Notes under the pieces: model-generated
Databases searched by the model: none
What the model saw: only the letters and a program-made list of their open reading frames with translations
What the model was told of the DNA's origin: nothing
NCBI GenBank assembly: GCA_008015595.1
Contig: SSFW01000067.1
Location: forward strand, 1 to 51,143
Direction of reading: 5' to 3'
Source of the DNA: Nitrosomonas sp.
Lineage (GTDB): Bacteria; Pseudomonadota; Gammaproteobacteria; Burkholderiales; Nitrosomonadaceae
DNA: 51,143 nucleotides
In this document: positions 1 to 9,781 of the stretch, in pieces
How positions within the stretch are numbered: position 1 is the first letter of the stretch
Layout of the letters: every line of letters begins with the position of its first letter
Translations under genes and position numbers: made by a program

Positions 1-29
1 CAATCATCGCAAATTAAAGAAAAAGAATT

Positions 30-1361
30 ATGAGTGACACTTCCAATCAGGTCGACGTCATTCATCCGAACCGTGTAACTAACGATTCAGAGCGAGTGAG
101 TACACGTGTTGGCATATTGGTTAGGTGTTACCCTAAACTTTCTGAAACATTTATTTTGGGAGAAATTTTAGGACTAGAAAAAGAAAATATCCCACTCCAT
201 ATTTTTTCGTTATTTCCACCAAGCGATCAGCTAGTTAATCCTGCTGTCAATTTTGTCAAAGCATCGGTAACGACACTGGCAAATGGTGATAGTGCAATGT
301 CAATGCGTATCATCAAAAAACATTTGCAATTTTTTGTATCTCATCCTAAAGCTTATCTATCAATGCTGGCACGTATTTTATTCAGCAATGAATATGGGAA
401 GATCAAAGATTTTTGGTTTGCAGGGAAACTGGCTACTGAGCTGATCAGTCAAAAAATTACACATCTTCACGTACATTTTATTTCTACACCCGCCGCGATT
501 GGGCGGATCGCAAGCGACCTTTGCAACATTACTTATAGTATTTCGGCGCACGCCAAAGATATTTATTTGTCTCGTGCTGATGAGTTAGCAAAGAAATTGC
601 ATACTGCCGCTTTTACGGTCACATGTACTCAATATAACTGGGTCTATCTTAGATCAAAAACGAATTATCCAGAAAAAATTCATTGCATGTACCATGGTAT
701 AAATCTAGCGCCTTTTAATCAGGTACTTGCAGCGAGTAATGATCAGCCTACAGATTTACCGCTTATATTGAGTGTAGGACGTTTACGTGAGAAAAAAGGA
801 TTTTCCACATTAATCGCTGCTTGCAAAAAATTAAGCGACTTGGGTCAGCCTTTTGAATGCATTATTGCTGGTTATGGCCCTGAACAAGATAGGTTGCAGC
901 TACAAATCGATACGCTTTCACTCCAAAACCAGGTGAAATTAGTCGGGAAAAAATCACATCCAGAGATTATTCAGTTATACAGTCGGGCAAGGGTATTTAC
1001 ATTACCATGCCGTGTGGCATCAGATGGCGATCGTGATGGAATTCCCAATGTTATGTTAGAAGCAATGGCAATGGGTCTACCCGTGGTTTCAACGATAGTT
1101 TCTGGTATCCCAGAAGTGATTACGCACGGAGAAAATGGCTTATTGCTTGAGCCGGATGATGTTGCTGGGTTAGCTGCCGCACTATTGAAGCTAATACGGG
1201 ATCCAGTCGCGTGTAAGGCGTTTGGAATGAAAGGAAGGGCGCTGATCGAACAGAAGTTTTCTACAAGTAGAAATCTGGAGATACTGATTGGTTTGTTGAA
1301 GCAAGCTGATCAAACGCTACAAAAAAGCAGTAATAAGGTGAATGCCAATGCCACAAACTAA
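30..1361 (+). CDS. Glycosyltransferase family 4 (GT-B fold), copy 1
   Basis: A 443-residue protein of the GT4 family, which transfers sugars from nucleotide-activated donors to growing glycans at the cytoplasmic face of the membrane. The C-terminal Rossmann half carries the family signature around residues 330-365: GDRDGIPNVMLEAMAMGLP followed by a GIPEVI stretch, containing the E-x7-E-type donor-binding region. The N-terminal half has SETFI near residue 38 and AHAKDIY near residue 172, both repeated in the next gene. The ATG at 30 is preceded by an A/G-rich stretch with a weak AAGAA ribosome site. The end overlaps the next gene by 20 bases, so the two are probably co-transcribed and translationally coupled. 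The donor and acceptor sugars cannot be read from sequence. The gene is complete in the window, but its operon may begin upstream. Confidence 0.93.
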   Translation: MSDTSNQVDVIHPNRVTNDSERVSTRVGILVRCYPKLSETFILGEILGLEKENIPLHIFSLFPPSDQLVNPAVNFVKASVTTLANGDSAMSMRIIKKHLQFFVSHPKAYLSMLARILFSNEYGKIKDFWFAGKLATELISQKITHLHVHFISTPAAIGRIASDLCNITYSISAHAKDIYLSRADELAKKLHTAAFTVTCTQYNWVYLRSKTNYPEKIHCMYHGINLAPFNQVLAASNDQPTDLPLILSVGRLREKKGFSTLIAACKKLSDLGQPFECIIAGYGPEQDRLQLQIDTLSLQNQVKLVGKKSHPEIIQLYSRARVFTLPCRVASDGDRDGIPNVMLEAMAMGLPVVSTIVSGIPEVITHGENGLLLEPDDVAGLAAALLKLIRDPVACKAFGMKGRALIEQKFSTSRNLEILIGLLKQADQTLQKSSNKVNANATN

Positions 1362-2682
1362 TCAAGCTCAAATAGCCTATATATTGAAGGGATTCCCTAG
1401 GCTTACTGAAACCTTTATTTCGAACGAAATATACTTGCTAGAGCAATTAGGCACAAAACTTGTCTTGTTTTCTATCAAACCGGGGGAGTTAAACAAGCAA
1501 CATGAGGTCATCCAGAAGATTCAGTCTCCTTTGACTTATTTACCCACAGTCACATCATTATCCGGTAGTTATTTGTTGATCTGGGTACTTAGAAATATAA
1601 GACCTTATTTAAAGCACCATGCAAACATGGTATGGATGAGTCCAGGCCGTTACTTTGCTACTTTTCGGAAAGCTTGTGCTTTAGCATGGCAGCACCGGAA
1701 TGGTTTCTTACGCTTACGCAAAGTATTTATTAAAGAATTTATCCAAGCTGGTTTTATCGCCAATCAAATTCAAAGTCGTCCTAATATTTTGTTGTTGCAT
1801 GCGCATTTCTGTCATGGCGCAACGACAGTGGCTTGGTTTGTAAGCCAAATGACGGGACTACCTTTTAGCTTTACTGCCCATGCTAAGGATATTTATCAGA
1901 AGCAGCTCAATCCCGGGCGACTCTTAGAACAAAAATTAGCAGCCGCTCAATTTGTCACGACATGCACAAAAACCAATCATGACTATTTGACGGCACTGCA
2001 TGATGAGAATTGCCCTATTCATGCTGTGTACCATGGGATCAATACCAAAAAATTTATTCCACGAACTAATTACCAATTAAGTGTGGGGCAGCCGCTAATT
2101 TTAGCTGTAGGGCGTCATGTAGAGAAAAAAGGATTTGTCTATTTAATCGAGGCGTGCGCGAAACTTCATCTGGCAAATATTGATTTTCAATGTTTGATTA
2201 TCGGGGAGTCCGGTGATCAAACAGACGTGATCAAAACGACAATTCAGAATAAAAAACTAGAATCCCAAGTCGTGCTCAGAAACGCAGTGACTCAAGAAGA
2301 ACTCCGGGAGCTTTATCAGCAAGCAACGATATTTGCGTTGCCCTGCGTCATTACTAAAGATGGGGATCGAGACGGAATCCCTAATGTGATGGCGGAAGCC
2401 ATGGCCACTGGACTGCCAATCGTTTCTACCCCTATATCAGGTATTCCAGAGCTAGTGGAAAACCAAGTCAACGGTTTACTCGTTCCGCCTAGGGATGTGG
2501 AAGGACTAGCCGACGCACTGAAATTGCTGTTAGCTGATGAAATGCTGCGGCATAAGCTAGGAAAAGCGGCACGGCAAACGATTTGTGAGCAGTTTGACGC
2601 GACTGTAACCATTCGCTCGTTGCAGCAACTATTTCAACAAGCGCTAACTCATTCAAAACAGCATAAGCCGGATAATGAATAG
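1342..2682 (+). CDS. Glycosyltransferase family 4 (GT-B fold), copy 2
   Basis: A 446-residue GT4 glycosyltransferase, clearly paralogous to the upstream one. It shares the TETFIS/SETFI start, AHAKDIY, the TCTxTN element, YHGIN, VGRxxEKKGF and the DGDRDGIPNVM signature near residue 340. The tandem pair probably adds successive sugars of one repeat unit. ATG 1342 and ATG 1348 are both in frame; an AAGGTG Shine-Dalgarno at 1335-1340 has better spacing to 1348, so the protein may be two residues shorter. It overlaps the upstream gene by 20 bases and the downstream gene by 8, a tight operon layout. The substrate is unknown. Confidence 0.93.
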   Translation: MPMPQTNQAQIAYILKGFPRLTETFISNEIYLLEQLGTKLVLFSIKPGELNKQHEVIQKIQSPLTYLPTVTSLSGSYLLIWVLRNIRPYLKHHANMVWMSPGRYFATFRKACALAWQHRNGFLRLRKVFIKEFIQAGFIANQIQSRPNILLLHAHFCHGATTVAWFVSQMTGLPFSFTAHAKDIYQKQLNPGRLLEQKLAAAQFVTTCTKTNHDYLTALHDENCPIHAVYHGINTKKFIPRTNYQLSVGQPLILAVGRHVEKKGFVYLIEACAKLHLANIDFQCLIIGESGDQTDVIKTTIQNKKLESQVVLRNAVTQEELRELYQQATIFALPCVITKDGDRDGIPNVMAEAMATGLPIVSTPISGIPELVENQVNGLLVPPRDVEGLADALKLLLADEMLRHKLGKAARQTICEQFDATVTIRSLQQLFQQALTHSKQHKPDNE

Positions 2683-4591
2683 CTCCAGTAAACCTACCTT
2701 GATCTGGGATACTTCCTATGATGCACTGAGTCCCACACAGCGTTTAAATTATTTTAGTGAAAGGCAGCATATCCATTTTTTTCCTGTGCTGGATAGAGAA
2801 ATGACCGAGAAGGCCTTTGTTGATGATGTTCTAGACAATCGCTTCAATTTTAATGGAGAGGTCTTTTTATTGACCGATCCAATAGACTGGCTGTGTAACC
2901 CAAGTCCAGATATAGAATGGCATATTCTATTACATAAGTTTTATTATGCGCCAGGGCTTGGTAAAGCATGGGTTGAGACCCAAGACAGAAGATATTTAGA
3001 AAAATGGGTTGAACTAATAACAAGTTGGATGGAGCAGACTCCAATTGATTTTATTGCTCCTGATGTAACAGGTCGTCGCATTCAAAACTGGATCTACAGT
3101 TGGTACTATTTTGTTGCTTCAAATCGGACTGAGCGGATTGATCCACAGTTTCATGACCGGTTTCTTGATTCAATCCAAAAACAGGTCAACTACTTGTGCA
3201 CTCATCTCGCTCCAGCCCGAAATCACCGAACTATTGCGCTATATTCAATTTTTCTTGCTTCGATTGTTTTCCCTGAAACTACTGATGCAAAGCATTGGCA
3301 AGATTTTTCGCTGCGAGAAATATATCAAAATGTGTTGCAAGACTTATTACCTGATGGTGTGCAATGTGAATTGTCGACAGATTATCATCACTTGGTGTTG
3401 AAAAACTATCTAGCCATTCGACTGCTGGCAAAACTAAATCAAATTACTATCCAACCAGAGTTTGACGAGCGCTTGAATCGTGCTTTGGATTTTGCGATGT
3501 TTGCACATAAACCCGATGGGGAGGTTCCTTCTTTTAGTGATGGCGATGTTAGAAGTTTTGAGGATTGCTTGCTCCAAGGCGCATCGTTGTATCAGAGGGA
3601 AGATTTATTATTTGTTGGTACTCGGGGACGGCAAGGGATAGCGCCTTCTCAACGGAATGCTGGTTTTGATGTCAGTGGGTACTATATTCTTAGGAGTGGG
3701 TGGGGTCAGGAAAATACTTCCTATCAGGATGAGCGTTACTTAATGATAGATTGCGGTCCCCTTGGGGAAGGCAATCATGGGCACTTTGATGCATTAAGTT
3801 TCGAAGCAGCAGCTTTTGGTCACTCACTGATCGTTGATCCCGCACGATATACCTATCACGAGGCAAAAGAGGTTAATTGGCGGGTAAAATTTCGTAGCAC
3901 AGAGTCGCACAACACGGTGCTAGTCGATGGCAAGAATCAGACCCGATATCTTGCGGGTTTGAAGCGATACAAGATAAAAGGTCCGCAACCAGTTACCCAA
4001 CTGCATGCATTTCAAACTCAGCGTCGTGTTGATTATTTTCATGGTTCGACACAAAGTTTTGAATACGATGCACTTCATCATCGACAAATTGCATTTATTC
4101 AAGGTGCGTACTGGATTATTGTTGATAGCTTGTACAGCGCATCTTGGCACGAATATGAACAACTCTTTCACTTATCCACGCATGCATTCCAGTCTGTTCA
4201 AACCATTCAAGATGAGAATTGCTGTCAAGTCATTACACCTAATTTGGTGATTGCTACACCAGCAAACCAGAATCATCAATTAATTGTAGAAACAGGATAT
4301 GTTTCTAAGCGTTATGGCGAGAAAAAAGAAGCGCCTGTTCTAAGATTCAGAAAGCGCGCAAAAAATACGCGGTTTGTATCGGTGTTATATCCCTTTAAAG
4401 ACGGTAATCCGGATATTTATGTTTCCATCGTTGAAATGAATGCAGGTAATCACTTTGAAGTGAATTGCCTGGTTTATCAAAAAAGTGGGCTTGGTTTTGC
4501 TGATAGTTGTCAATTCCCTAAACCAGAATTGGTTACTGGAGAGAATTTTAGCTGGGATAGAAAGCGCATACACTCAGGAGACTGGATTTGA
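2675..4591 (+). CDS. Heparinase II/III-like (alginate lyase family) protein
   Basis: A 638-residue protein with the two-part layout of the heparinase II/III family: an alpha/alpha toroid in the first half (NHRTIALYSIF near residue 182 is typical) and a beta-sandwich in the second half. The conserved block NHGHFDALSFE (about 366-376) and the ESHNTVLVDGKNQTR block (about 410-424) are visible. Family members cleave uronic-acid-containing polysaccharides by beta-elimination. In exopolysaccharide operons such proteins are thought to trim or edit the polymer, or in some cases act in its modification. No signal peptide is evident at this start, which is odd for a lyase acting on exported polymer. 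It overlaps the preceding glycosyltransferase by 8 bases and the next gene by 4. Confidence 0.9.
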   Translation: MNSSSKPTLIWDTSYDALSPTQRLNYFSERQHIHFFPVLDREMTEKAFVDDVLDNRFNFNGEVFLLTDPIDWLCNPSPDIEWHILLHKFYYAPGLGKAWVETQDRRYLEKWVELITSWMEQTPIDFIAPDVTGRRIQNWIYSWYYFVASNRTERIDPQFHDRFLDSIQKQVNYLCTHLAPARNHRTIALYSIFLASIVFPETTDAKHWQDFSLREIYQNVLQDLLPDGVQCELSTDYHHLVLKNYLAIRLLAKLNQITIQPEFDERLNRALDFAMFAHKPDGEVPSFSDGDVRSFEDCLLQGASLYQREDLLFVGTRGRQGIAPSQRNAGFDVSGYYILRSGWGQENTSYQDERYLMIDCGPLGEGNHGHFDALSFEAAAFGHSLIVDPARYTYHEAKEVNWRVKFRSTESHNTVLVDGKNQTRYLAGLKRYKIKGPQPVTQLHAFQTQRRVDYFHGSTQSFEYDALHHRQIAFIQGAYWIIVDSLYSASWHEYEQLFHLSTHAFQSVQTIQDENCCQVITPNLVIATPANQNHQLIVETGYVSKRYGEKKEAPVLRFRKRAKNTRFVSVLYPFKDGNPDIYVSIVEMNAGNHFEVNCLVYQKSGLGFADSCQFPKPELVTGENFSWDRKRIHSGDWI

Positions 4592-6006
4592 TTATGGCAA
4601 TGGTTGGACATGAGAATAAAGAACTACCTGCTTCTGATTATTATGATGCTTGTCTTCTGCACATGGCCTCATTGCTTGATGCCGAGTTAATGGCCGATGT
4701 GTTGAAAGCGCAATTGTTTCCATTTCAACCAGAAACATTTGTGGTTGTCTCATGTAAGCTCGTTCGCGTTAAGTATAAACCGCTTAAAAATTGTCTTGCG
4801 GTTTATGATTTTACTGTTGAGCATATATTGACTGGGGAGAAACGACATTTCTACATCACCTGCAGAACCTACGAGTTCCAAGGGTCTAGGCGACGTTTTG
4901 ATAGAGCGGTAAGGCAGCATGATAGAAACCCATCTGATTTTCCAGCAATATTTCATGTCCCTGAACTAGAAATCATTGGTTGGGTTTTCCCCTGCGAATC
5001 GAAACTATTGAGCTTGCCATTTATAAGTCATGCACATTACCTGAAGCACGTAGTGTTACCGCGACTGATTGAGTCCCTGTGCGGTAAAGATTGGCAGATC
5101 GTTAAATTTTCAAGTACGGTAATGCACTATGTGCCAGAGCATACCTGCACCATTCGTGTTGAGCTATCGTTGACTAGGCAAGGCCAGAAGCTTACTAAAA
5201 CAGTATTTGGTAAATGTTACTACAACGAGGCAGGGGAGCAAACTTTCAGTATCATGAGAAAGCTACACGAATCTTCCCTCAACGGAATCACGCCACTTCG
5301 CTTCCCCGCACCACTATTTTATGATGCAGAGTTGAAGCTACTTTGGCAAGAAGGTTTAAGTGGCCAGACCCTTCGCGATGCAACGGCTGGTGTAGAGTCA
5401 CGCCGGGAGTTATTGCCACAAGCGGCAAGGGCAATCGCATTATTTCATCGCATTCCAGTAGATCATCAGCTTTCGGTGGTCAAGATTACTGACATGCTTA
5501 CAACGTTGGCTAATCGTATGGAAGTTTTGAGTCATGTAACGCCACTCGATAGACGCAAACTAAACCAGGTTATTTTATCGTTACACCGCACAGTACCTAT
5601 ACTGCCGCCTACTGAGATTGTTACTTTGCATGGGGATGTGCATCCACAGAATTTATTTCTTCAGAACCAATCGGTTGCTTTTATTGATCTCGATAGCGTT
5701 GTTGCTGGACCAGCTTACCATGACGTTGCAAGCTGGCTTTGTGGGATGCTTTACTGGGGTGCGATGCAGCATAGATCTCTGCAAACGCTGCTGCCAGAGT
5801 TAGGTTTTTTTGTAACGAACTATAACCAGTATGCACCATTTCGAGTTGATGAGCAGGATCTGAGCTGGTTTATTGCGATGGCACTTATTAATGAGCGGAT
5901 TTTTCGGTGTATAACACGGTTTAAATCTGGCCGGTTACAAATAATCAATGAACTTCTAGACTGGGCTGAACAATTTGCATGTGGTCAGCAGCGAATCGCA
6001 ATATGA
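4588..6006 (+). CDS. APH-fold phosphotransferase (aminoglycoside phosphotransferase family)
   Basis: A 472-residue protein whose C-terminal half is an APH/choline-kinase-like fold. LHGDVHPQNLFL near residue 347 is the catalytic loop (the Asp is the expected catalytic base) and FIDLDSVVAGP near 365 supplies the Mg-binding Asp. The N-terminal ~200 residues are unassigned and may be a second degenerate kinase lobe or a specificity domain. In this setting it would phosphorylate a sugar, a lipid carrier or a small alcohol used for polymer decoration, rather than an antibiotic. The TTG at 4588 overlaps the upstream stop as TTGA, and an AGGAG at 4576-4580 is 7 bases away. That supports TTG as start over the ATG at 4594, which would be 13 bases away. 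Confidence 0.85.
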   Translation: MIMAMVGHENKELPASDYYDACLLHMASLLDAELMADVLKAQLFPFQPETFVVVSCKLVRVKYKPLKNCLAVYDFTVEHILTGEKRHFYITCRTYEFQGSRRRFDRAVRQHDRNPSDFPAIFHVPELEIIGWVFPCESKLLSLPFISHAHYLKHVVLPRLIESLCGKDWQIVKFSSTVMHYVPEHTCTIRVELSLTRQGQKLTKTVFGKCYYNEAGEQTFSIMRKLHESSLNGITPLRFPAPLFYDAELKLLWQEGLSGQTLRDATAGVESRRELLPQAARAIALFHRIPVDHQLSVVKITDMLTTLANRMEVLSHVTPLDRRKLNQVILSLHRTVPILPPTEIVTLHGDVHPQNLFLQNQSVAFIDLDSVVAGPAYHDVASWLCGMLYWGAMQHRSLQTLLPELGFFVTNYNQYAPFRVDEQDLSWFIAMALINERIFRCITRFKSGRLQIINELLDWAEQFACGQQRIAI

Positions 6007-7754
6007 AAAAGAATGATCACGCGCAGTCTAGTTTGAAAAGAATATTTCAAATTTTTCTACCCATGTTATGGGAGTATAGAAAAACCTTATTCATCGCATA
6101 CTTATGGAGTTTCATTGCAGTTGCCGCGATTATTCTATCCCCCTGGCCACTAAAATTTGTTATTGATTATGTGCTCATCGATAAGGCGTTACCTGATTGG
6201 TTAACTGATTTAACGCTAGGATTATCTCCCGTCGCACAAGTATTGCTACTTGCGTTAGTGCTCGCGCTTATATCAGCGATCGGTGCTTTTGCATCTGCAA
6301 CAGAGAAGAACCGAAATGCAAAAATACGTGAACAACTTGATCTAGATGTTCGTGAACGATTACTCAATCATATTCAAAGCGTTCCTGCCATTCTGTTTGA
6401 TAATCAGAAAAGTGGGGAGCTCGTTCTTCGGTTAGTAGATGATGGTCAGAAAGTTGTCAGATTATTGACTAAAACAACGCCCGTCATTTTTCGCTACCTT
6501 ACGACAACACTATTTGCTTTTGTGGCGATGTGCATGGTTTCGCCATTCCTAGGAATACTAGGGGGACTCATTGTCTTAATGTTGTCGATATTGGTCAGAC
6601 GATATGCAGGGCCACTTCAGGAAGCGTCGCGTTTTAAACGTAAGACTGAAGGAGACGTGTCTGCATTAGCCCAAGAGATAATTAAGGGACTGGCAAATAC
6701 ACAAGCTCATGGTATGGAACATGAAGTCAGTCAGCGATTTCAAAGTAAAACGCGGATCAGTAAGCGTGCTGGCGTCGAAGAGACACGTGTTGCCGTATTG
6801 ATGGAACTCAGTATGCAGTTGGCCAATGGGCTGGCAGTTTCCCTCGTCATTGGAGGAGGTGGGTATTTGGTGCTCCAGGATCAACTTTCACTTGGCAGTT
6901 TGACAGTATGTTTGGCTTACATGACACAATTATTAAAGCCGGTGGAAAAAATCAATGAGCTGGCTGCCACTGTTTCTCGTGCCTTGGTTCGTGGAGAGTA
7001 CCTGATTCATCTGTTTGATCAATTTTCACCAATACCAGATCGCCCTAATGCGACTCATCTCTTGCAGCCTAAAGGGATAATTCGCCTAGAGGATGTTGGT
7101 TATGCCTATTCCTCGCGAGATAATAACCAATCGCATCCTGTTTTGCAGCATGTAAATCTTGTATTGGAGCCGAATAAACTCGTTGTGTTGGTCGGGCCCA
7201 GTGGTAGTGGGAAAAGTACATTACTGAAGTTATTACTTCGTATGATGGATCCGACTGAAGGTACTTTGCTTTTCGATGGAGTTCCTTACCAGAATATCCA
7301 GCTTAAACATTTGCGGCAGCAGTTTGCTGTCATGATGCAGCGTAATCATGTTTTTTCTGGAACATTGCGAACCCATTTTTTCATTCCAGGGCAGGATATC
7401 GACGATCAGAAAATCTGGAATGCCCTAGAGTTAGTTGCTATGGCGGACTATGTTAAGCAGCTACCACAAGAGTTAGATTCCCCGCTTAAAGAGGATGGGC
7501 TTAATCTGTCGGGTGGGCAGCGCGCTAGGCTCGATTTAGCGCGTACTTTCTTACTCGACAGGCCCGTGTTATTGCTCGATGAACCGCTTGCCAATGTTGA
7601 TCCAGAGTCCAGTCAAATTATTATGAGCGCGTTGGATCGTATTCGAGTCGGTCGCAGTTGTCTTGTTGCAACGCACCAAATGGAAATGGCTAAACGTGCA
7701 GATCAAATTATCCAGCTGAAGAACGGCAAATTGTTGGTTGGTGGTTTCGCATGA
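6003..7754 (+). CDS. ABC exporter, fused transmembrane and ATPase domains
   Basis: A half-size ABC exporter of about 583 residues. The N-terminal membrane domain spans about residues 20-300, with hydrophobic helices and the EKNRN/REQLDLDVRERLL intracellular loop. The ATPase has Walker A GPSGSGKST near 399, signature LSGGQRARLDLAR near 502, Walker B VLLLDEP near 521 and H-loop ATHQ, so all catalytic motifs are intact. It should dimerise and export a lipid-linked oligosaccharide, a glycan or a peptide. Surrounded by glycan genes, a glycolipid or saccharide is the best guess. An ATG at 5979 is in frame, but the ATG at 6003 forms the ATGA overlap with the preceding stop and gives an ordinary N-terminus, so I prefer it. 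No convincing Shine-Dalgarno precedes it; coupling to the upstream gene is likely. Confidence 0.93.
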   Translation: MKKNDHAQSSLKRIFQIFLPMLWEYRKTLFIAYLWSFIAVAAIILSPWPLKFVIDYVLIDKALPDWLTDLTLGLSPVAQVLLLALVLALISAIGAFASATEKNRNAKIREQLDLDVRERLLNHIQSVPAILFDNQKSGELVLRLVDDGQKVVRLLTKTTPVIFRYLTTTLFAFVAMCMVSPFLGILGGLIVLMLSILVRRYAGPLQEASRFKRKTEGDVSALAQEIIKGLANTQAHGMEHEVSQRFQSKTRISKRAGVEETRVAVLMELSMQLANGLAVSLVIGGGGYLVLQDQLSLGSLTVCLAYMTQLLKPVEKINELAATVSRALVRGEYLIHLFDQFSPIPDRPNATHLLQPKGIIRLEDVGYAYSSRDNNQSHPVLQHVNLVLEPNKLVVLVGPSGSGKSTLLKLLLRMMDPTEGTLLFDGVPYQNIQLKHLRQQFAVMMQRNHVFSGTLRTHFFIPGQDIDDQKIWNALELVAMADYVKQLPQELDSPLKEDGLNLSGGQRARLDLARTFLLDRPVLLLDEPLANVDPESSQIIMSALDRIRVGRSCLVATHQMEMAKRADQIIQLKNGKLLVGGFA

Positions 7755-7784
7755 CTCTGCTTTCTTTAATTTAAGAAACTTAAT

Positions 7785-8960
7785 GTGAAAAAACCAAGGT
7801 TGCTATTTTATTGCCAGCATTCCATGGGAATGGGACACTTAGTTCGTTCTTTCAGACTTGCTGAGGTATTGGTAGATGTCTTTGATGTTGTTTTTCTCAA
7901 TGGAGGCCCGATTCCATCGGGTATTAGCCCCCCTGTCGATATAACATTGATAAACCTTCCCGCATTGGGAATGTCTGAGCAGGATCATTTGTTGTTCAGC
8001 CACGATACCCGGTATAGCGTAGATGAGGCAAAATCGATTCGGCAGAAAATGGTTCTGCAAGCGTTCGATCATTATCAACCGGAGGTAATTCTAATTGAGC
8101 TATTTCCTTTTGGGCGAAAGAAATTTGCGGACGAATTGATTCCTTTGCTATCGAATGCCCACCAAAAGAATCCGAAACCACTGGTGTTGTCTAGCCTGCG
8201 TGATATCTTGGTACAGAAGCGTGCTGACCAGCATCGATTTGAAAACCAAGTCAGCCAAACTTTGAATCGTTACTTTCATGCAGTTCTACTTCATTGCGAC
8301 CCTGCTTTTGCCACGTTAAGCGAATACTTCAAGCCTACGATCGCACTCCAGGTCCCTGTTTTTAATACGGGTTTCGTCGCTCCTCCTGTGGCTGATCTGG
8401 GTTACTCGCACAATCCTGGAATTATTGTTTCTGCCGGAGGAGGTATTGTAGGAGGAGAGTTATATCGAACTGCAGTTCATGCACAGAAACTAATTTGGAA
8501 AGAAATTGCAATTCCAATGACGCTGGTTGCTGGGCCATTTCTTCCTGAGGAGGAATGGCAGCATCTCGTGAGAATTGGACACGATGTTGGTGGGCTAACG
8601 CTTCACCGAACGGTATCAGGGTTGATGTCGTTGCTATCTCCCCGCAATATTTCAGTCAGCCAGTGTGGCTATAACACGGCGATGGAGCTACTCCAATCTG
8701 GTGTGAAAGCATTGGTGGTTCCATTTTGTACCGCCCATGAAGATGAACAAATGAGTCGTGCGCAGAAGCTGATGAGTGCGGGAGCTGTTAAGCTGCTTCA
8801 CCCAGCCCTGATGACCGACAAAACACTTGCTGGAGCTATCTTGGAGTTGCGGCAAGCAGAAAAATTTCAGAGTAAGCCCCTTAATACCCAGGGGGCGCTA
8901 AATACGCTTGAGATTATTCTCAAGCTGAGACGAACAGGATATGGGGGCGAAGTACAATGA
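7785..8960 (+). CDS. MurG/GT28-like glycosyltransferase
   Basis: A 391-residue protein starting KKPRLLFYCQHSMGMGHLVRS, the GxGHxxR loop of GT28/MurG-like glycosyltransferases. The C-terminal half has GYNTAMELLQSGVKALVVPF (about 299-318), which matches the donor-binding region of that family, and a run of glycines in SAGGGIVGGELY near 218. It is likely a cytoplasmic glycosyltransferase, acting with the two GT4 enzymes upstream on the same polymer. The start is GTG at 7785: the overlapping ATG at 7783 runs directly into TGA. Only a weak TAAGAAA precedes the start. The stop overlaps the next gene by 4 bases (ATGA). Confidence 0.85.
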   Translation: MKKPRLLFYCQHSMGMGHLVRSFRLAEVLVDVFDVVFLNGGPIPSGISPPVDITLINLPALGMSEQDHLLFSHDTRYSVDEAKSIRQKMVLQAFDHYQPEVILIELFPFGRKKFADELIPLLSNAHQKNPKPLVLSSLRDILVQKRADQHRFENQVSQTLNRYFHAVLLHCDPAFATLSEYFKPTIALQVPVFNTGFVAPPVADLGYSHNPGIIVSAGGGIVGGELYRTAVHAQKLIWKEIAIPMTLVAGPFLPEEEWQHLVRIGHDVGGLTLHRTVSGLMSLLSPRNISVSQCGYNTAMELLQSGVKALVVPFCTAHEDEQMSRAQKLMSAGAVKLLHPALMTDKTLAGAILELRQAEKFQSKPLNTQGALNTLEIILKLRRTGYGGEVQ

Positions 8961-9715
8961 ATCAGACATGGCTGCTTCCACTACAACAAGCGCTGGAGCG
9001 ATTGGATCGATCGGTTACTTTTTTTTATCGTGATGATGATGCGGGTTGGGACACTCCGGCATTATTGAGATTACTTGATCTATTTGATGATCTGCAGTTG
9101 CCTATTGATCTCGCGGTAATCCCTAAAGCGATTACTCCTGAGCTGGCAGCAATACTTAATACCAGGCTTGTGCAATACCATAATCTTATTGGATTACATC
9201 AACATGGCTATGCGCATGTCAATCATCAAACGGTAGGCAGAAAATGTGAATTTGGCGAAATGCGGCAATTTGACCAGCAGCTGCATGACATCGTAGCAGG
9301 TAAAGAAATCTTGCATGATTATTTTGGTAATCGCATCGATCCCATTTTTACACCACCTTGGAATCGCTGTAGTCAAACGACCCTGGATGTGCTCAATACA
9401 TTACCATTTACAGTTTTGTCTCGAGCAGAAAAAGCTACTCCGTTTTCCCTTAATCAGATGGTTGAAATATCGATTCATATCGATTGGCTAAAGCGAACCC
9501 ATGGGGAACGTTGGAGTCATGAGCAAGTTATAAGACTGATCGCAGAAAAAATTTTAATGAATTCAAGCATTGGAATCATGCTGCATCACCAGGGAATGGA
9601 TCAAGAAGATTTAATCGCCTTTAAGCAATTTGCTCGGTTGATAGAGCGACATCCCAATATTCGGCACAAGCGGATGCGTGACTTGACTGACCAGATAGAA
9701 TCCGCAATGAGATGA
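8957..9715 (+). CDS. Polysaccharide deacetylase-like (NodB-fold) protein
   Basis: A 252-residue protein with the NodB-homology pattern. FFYRDDDAGWDT near residue 22 gives the metal-binding Asp pair, GLHQHGYAHVNH near 77 gives the two metal-ligand histidines, and FTPPWNRC near 132 matches the PPW substrate-groove motif. HHQGMD near 215 would supply the C-terminal catalytic His. Such enzymes remove N- or O-acetyl groups from polysaccharides. It has no signal peptide, so deacetylation on a cytoplasmic precursor is implied unless export occurs some other way. It overlaps the upstream gene as ATGA and belongs to the same operon. The exact substrate is unknown. Confidence 0.82.
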   Translation: MNQTWLLPLQQALERLDRSVTFFYRDDDAGWDTPALLRLLDLFDDLQLPIDLAVIPKAITPELAAILNTRLVQYHNLIGLHQHGYAHVNHQTVGRKCEFGEMRQFDQQLHDIVAGKEILHDYFGNRIDPIFTPPWNRCSQTTLDVLNTLPFTVLSRAEKATPFSLNQMVEISIHIDWLKRTHGERWSHEQVIRLIAEKILMNSSIGIMLHHQGMDQEDLIAFKQFARLIERHPNIRHKRMRDLTDQIESAMR

Positions 9716-9781
9716 GTAGATTGTATTTTGGTCTCGGGCTGAAAGTGGGCACCGTGCTATCCCTATTTGATCGACTAATCC

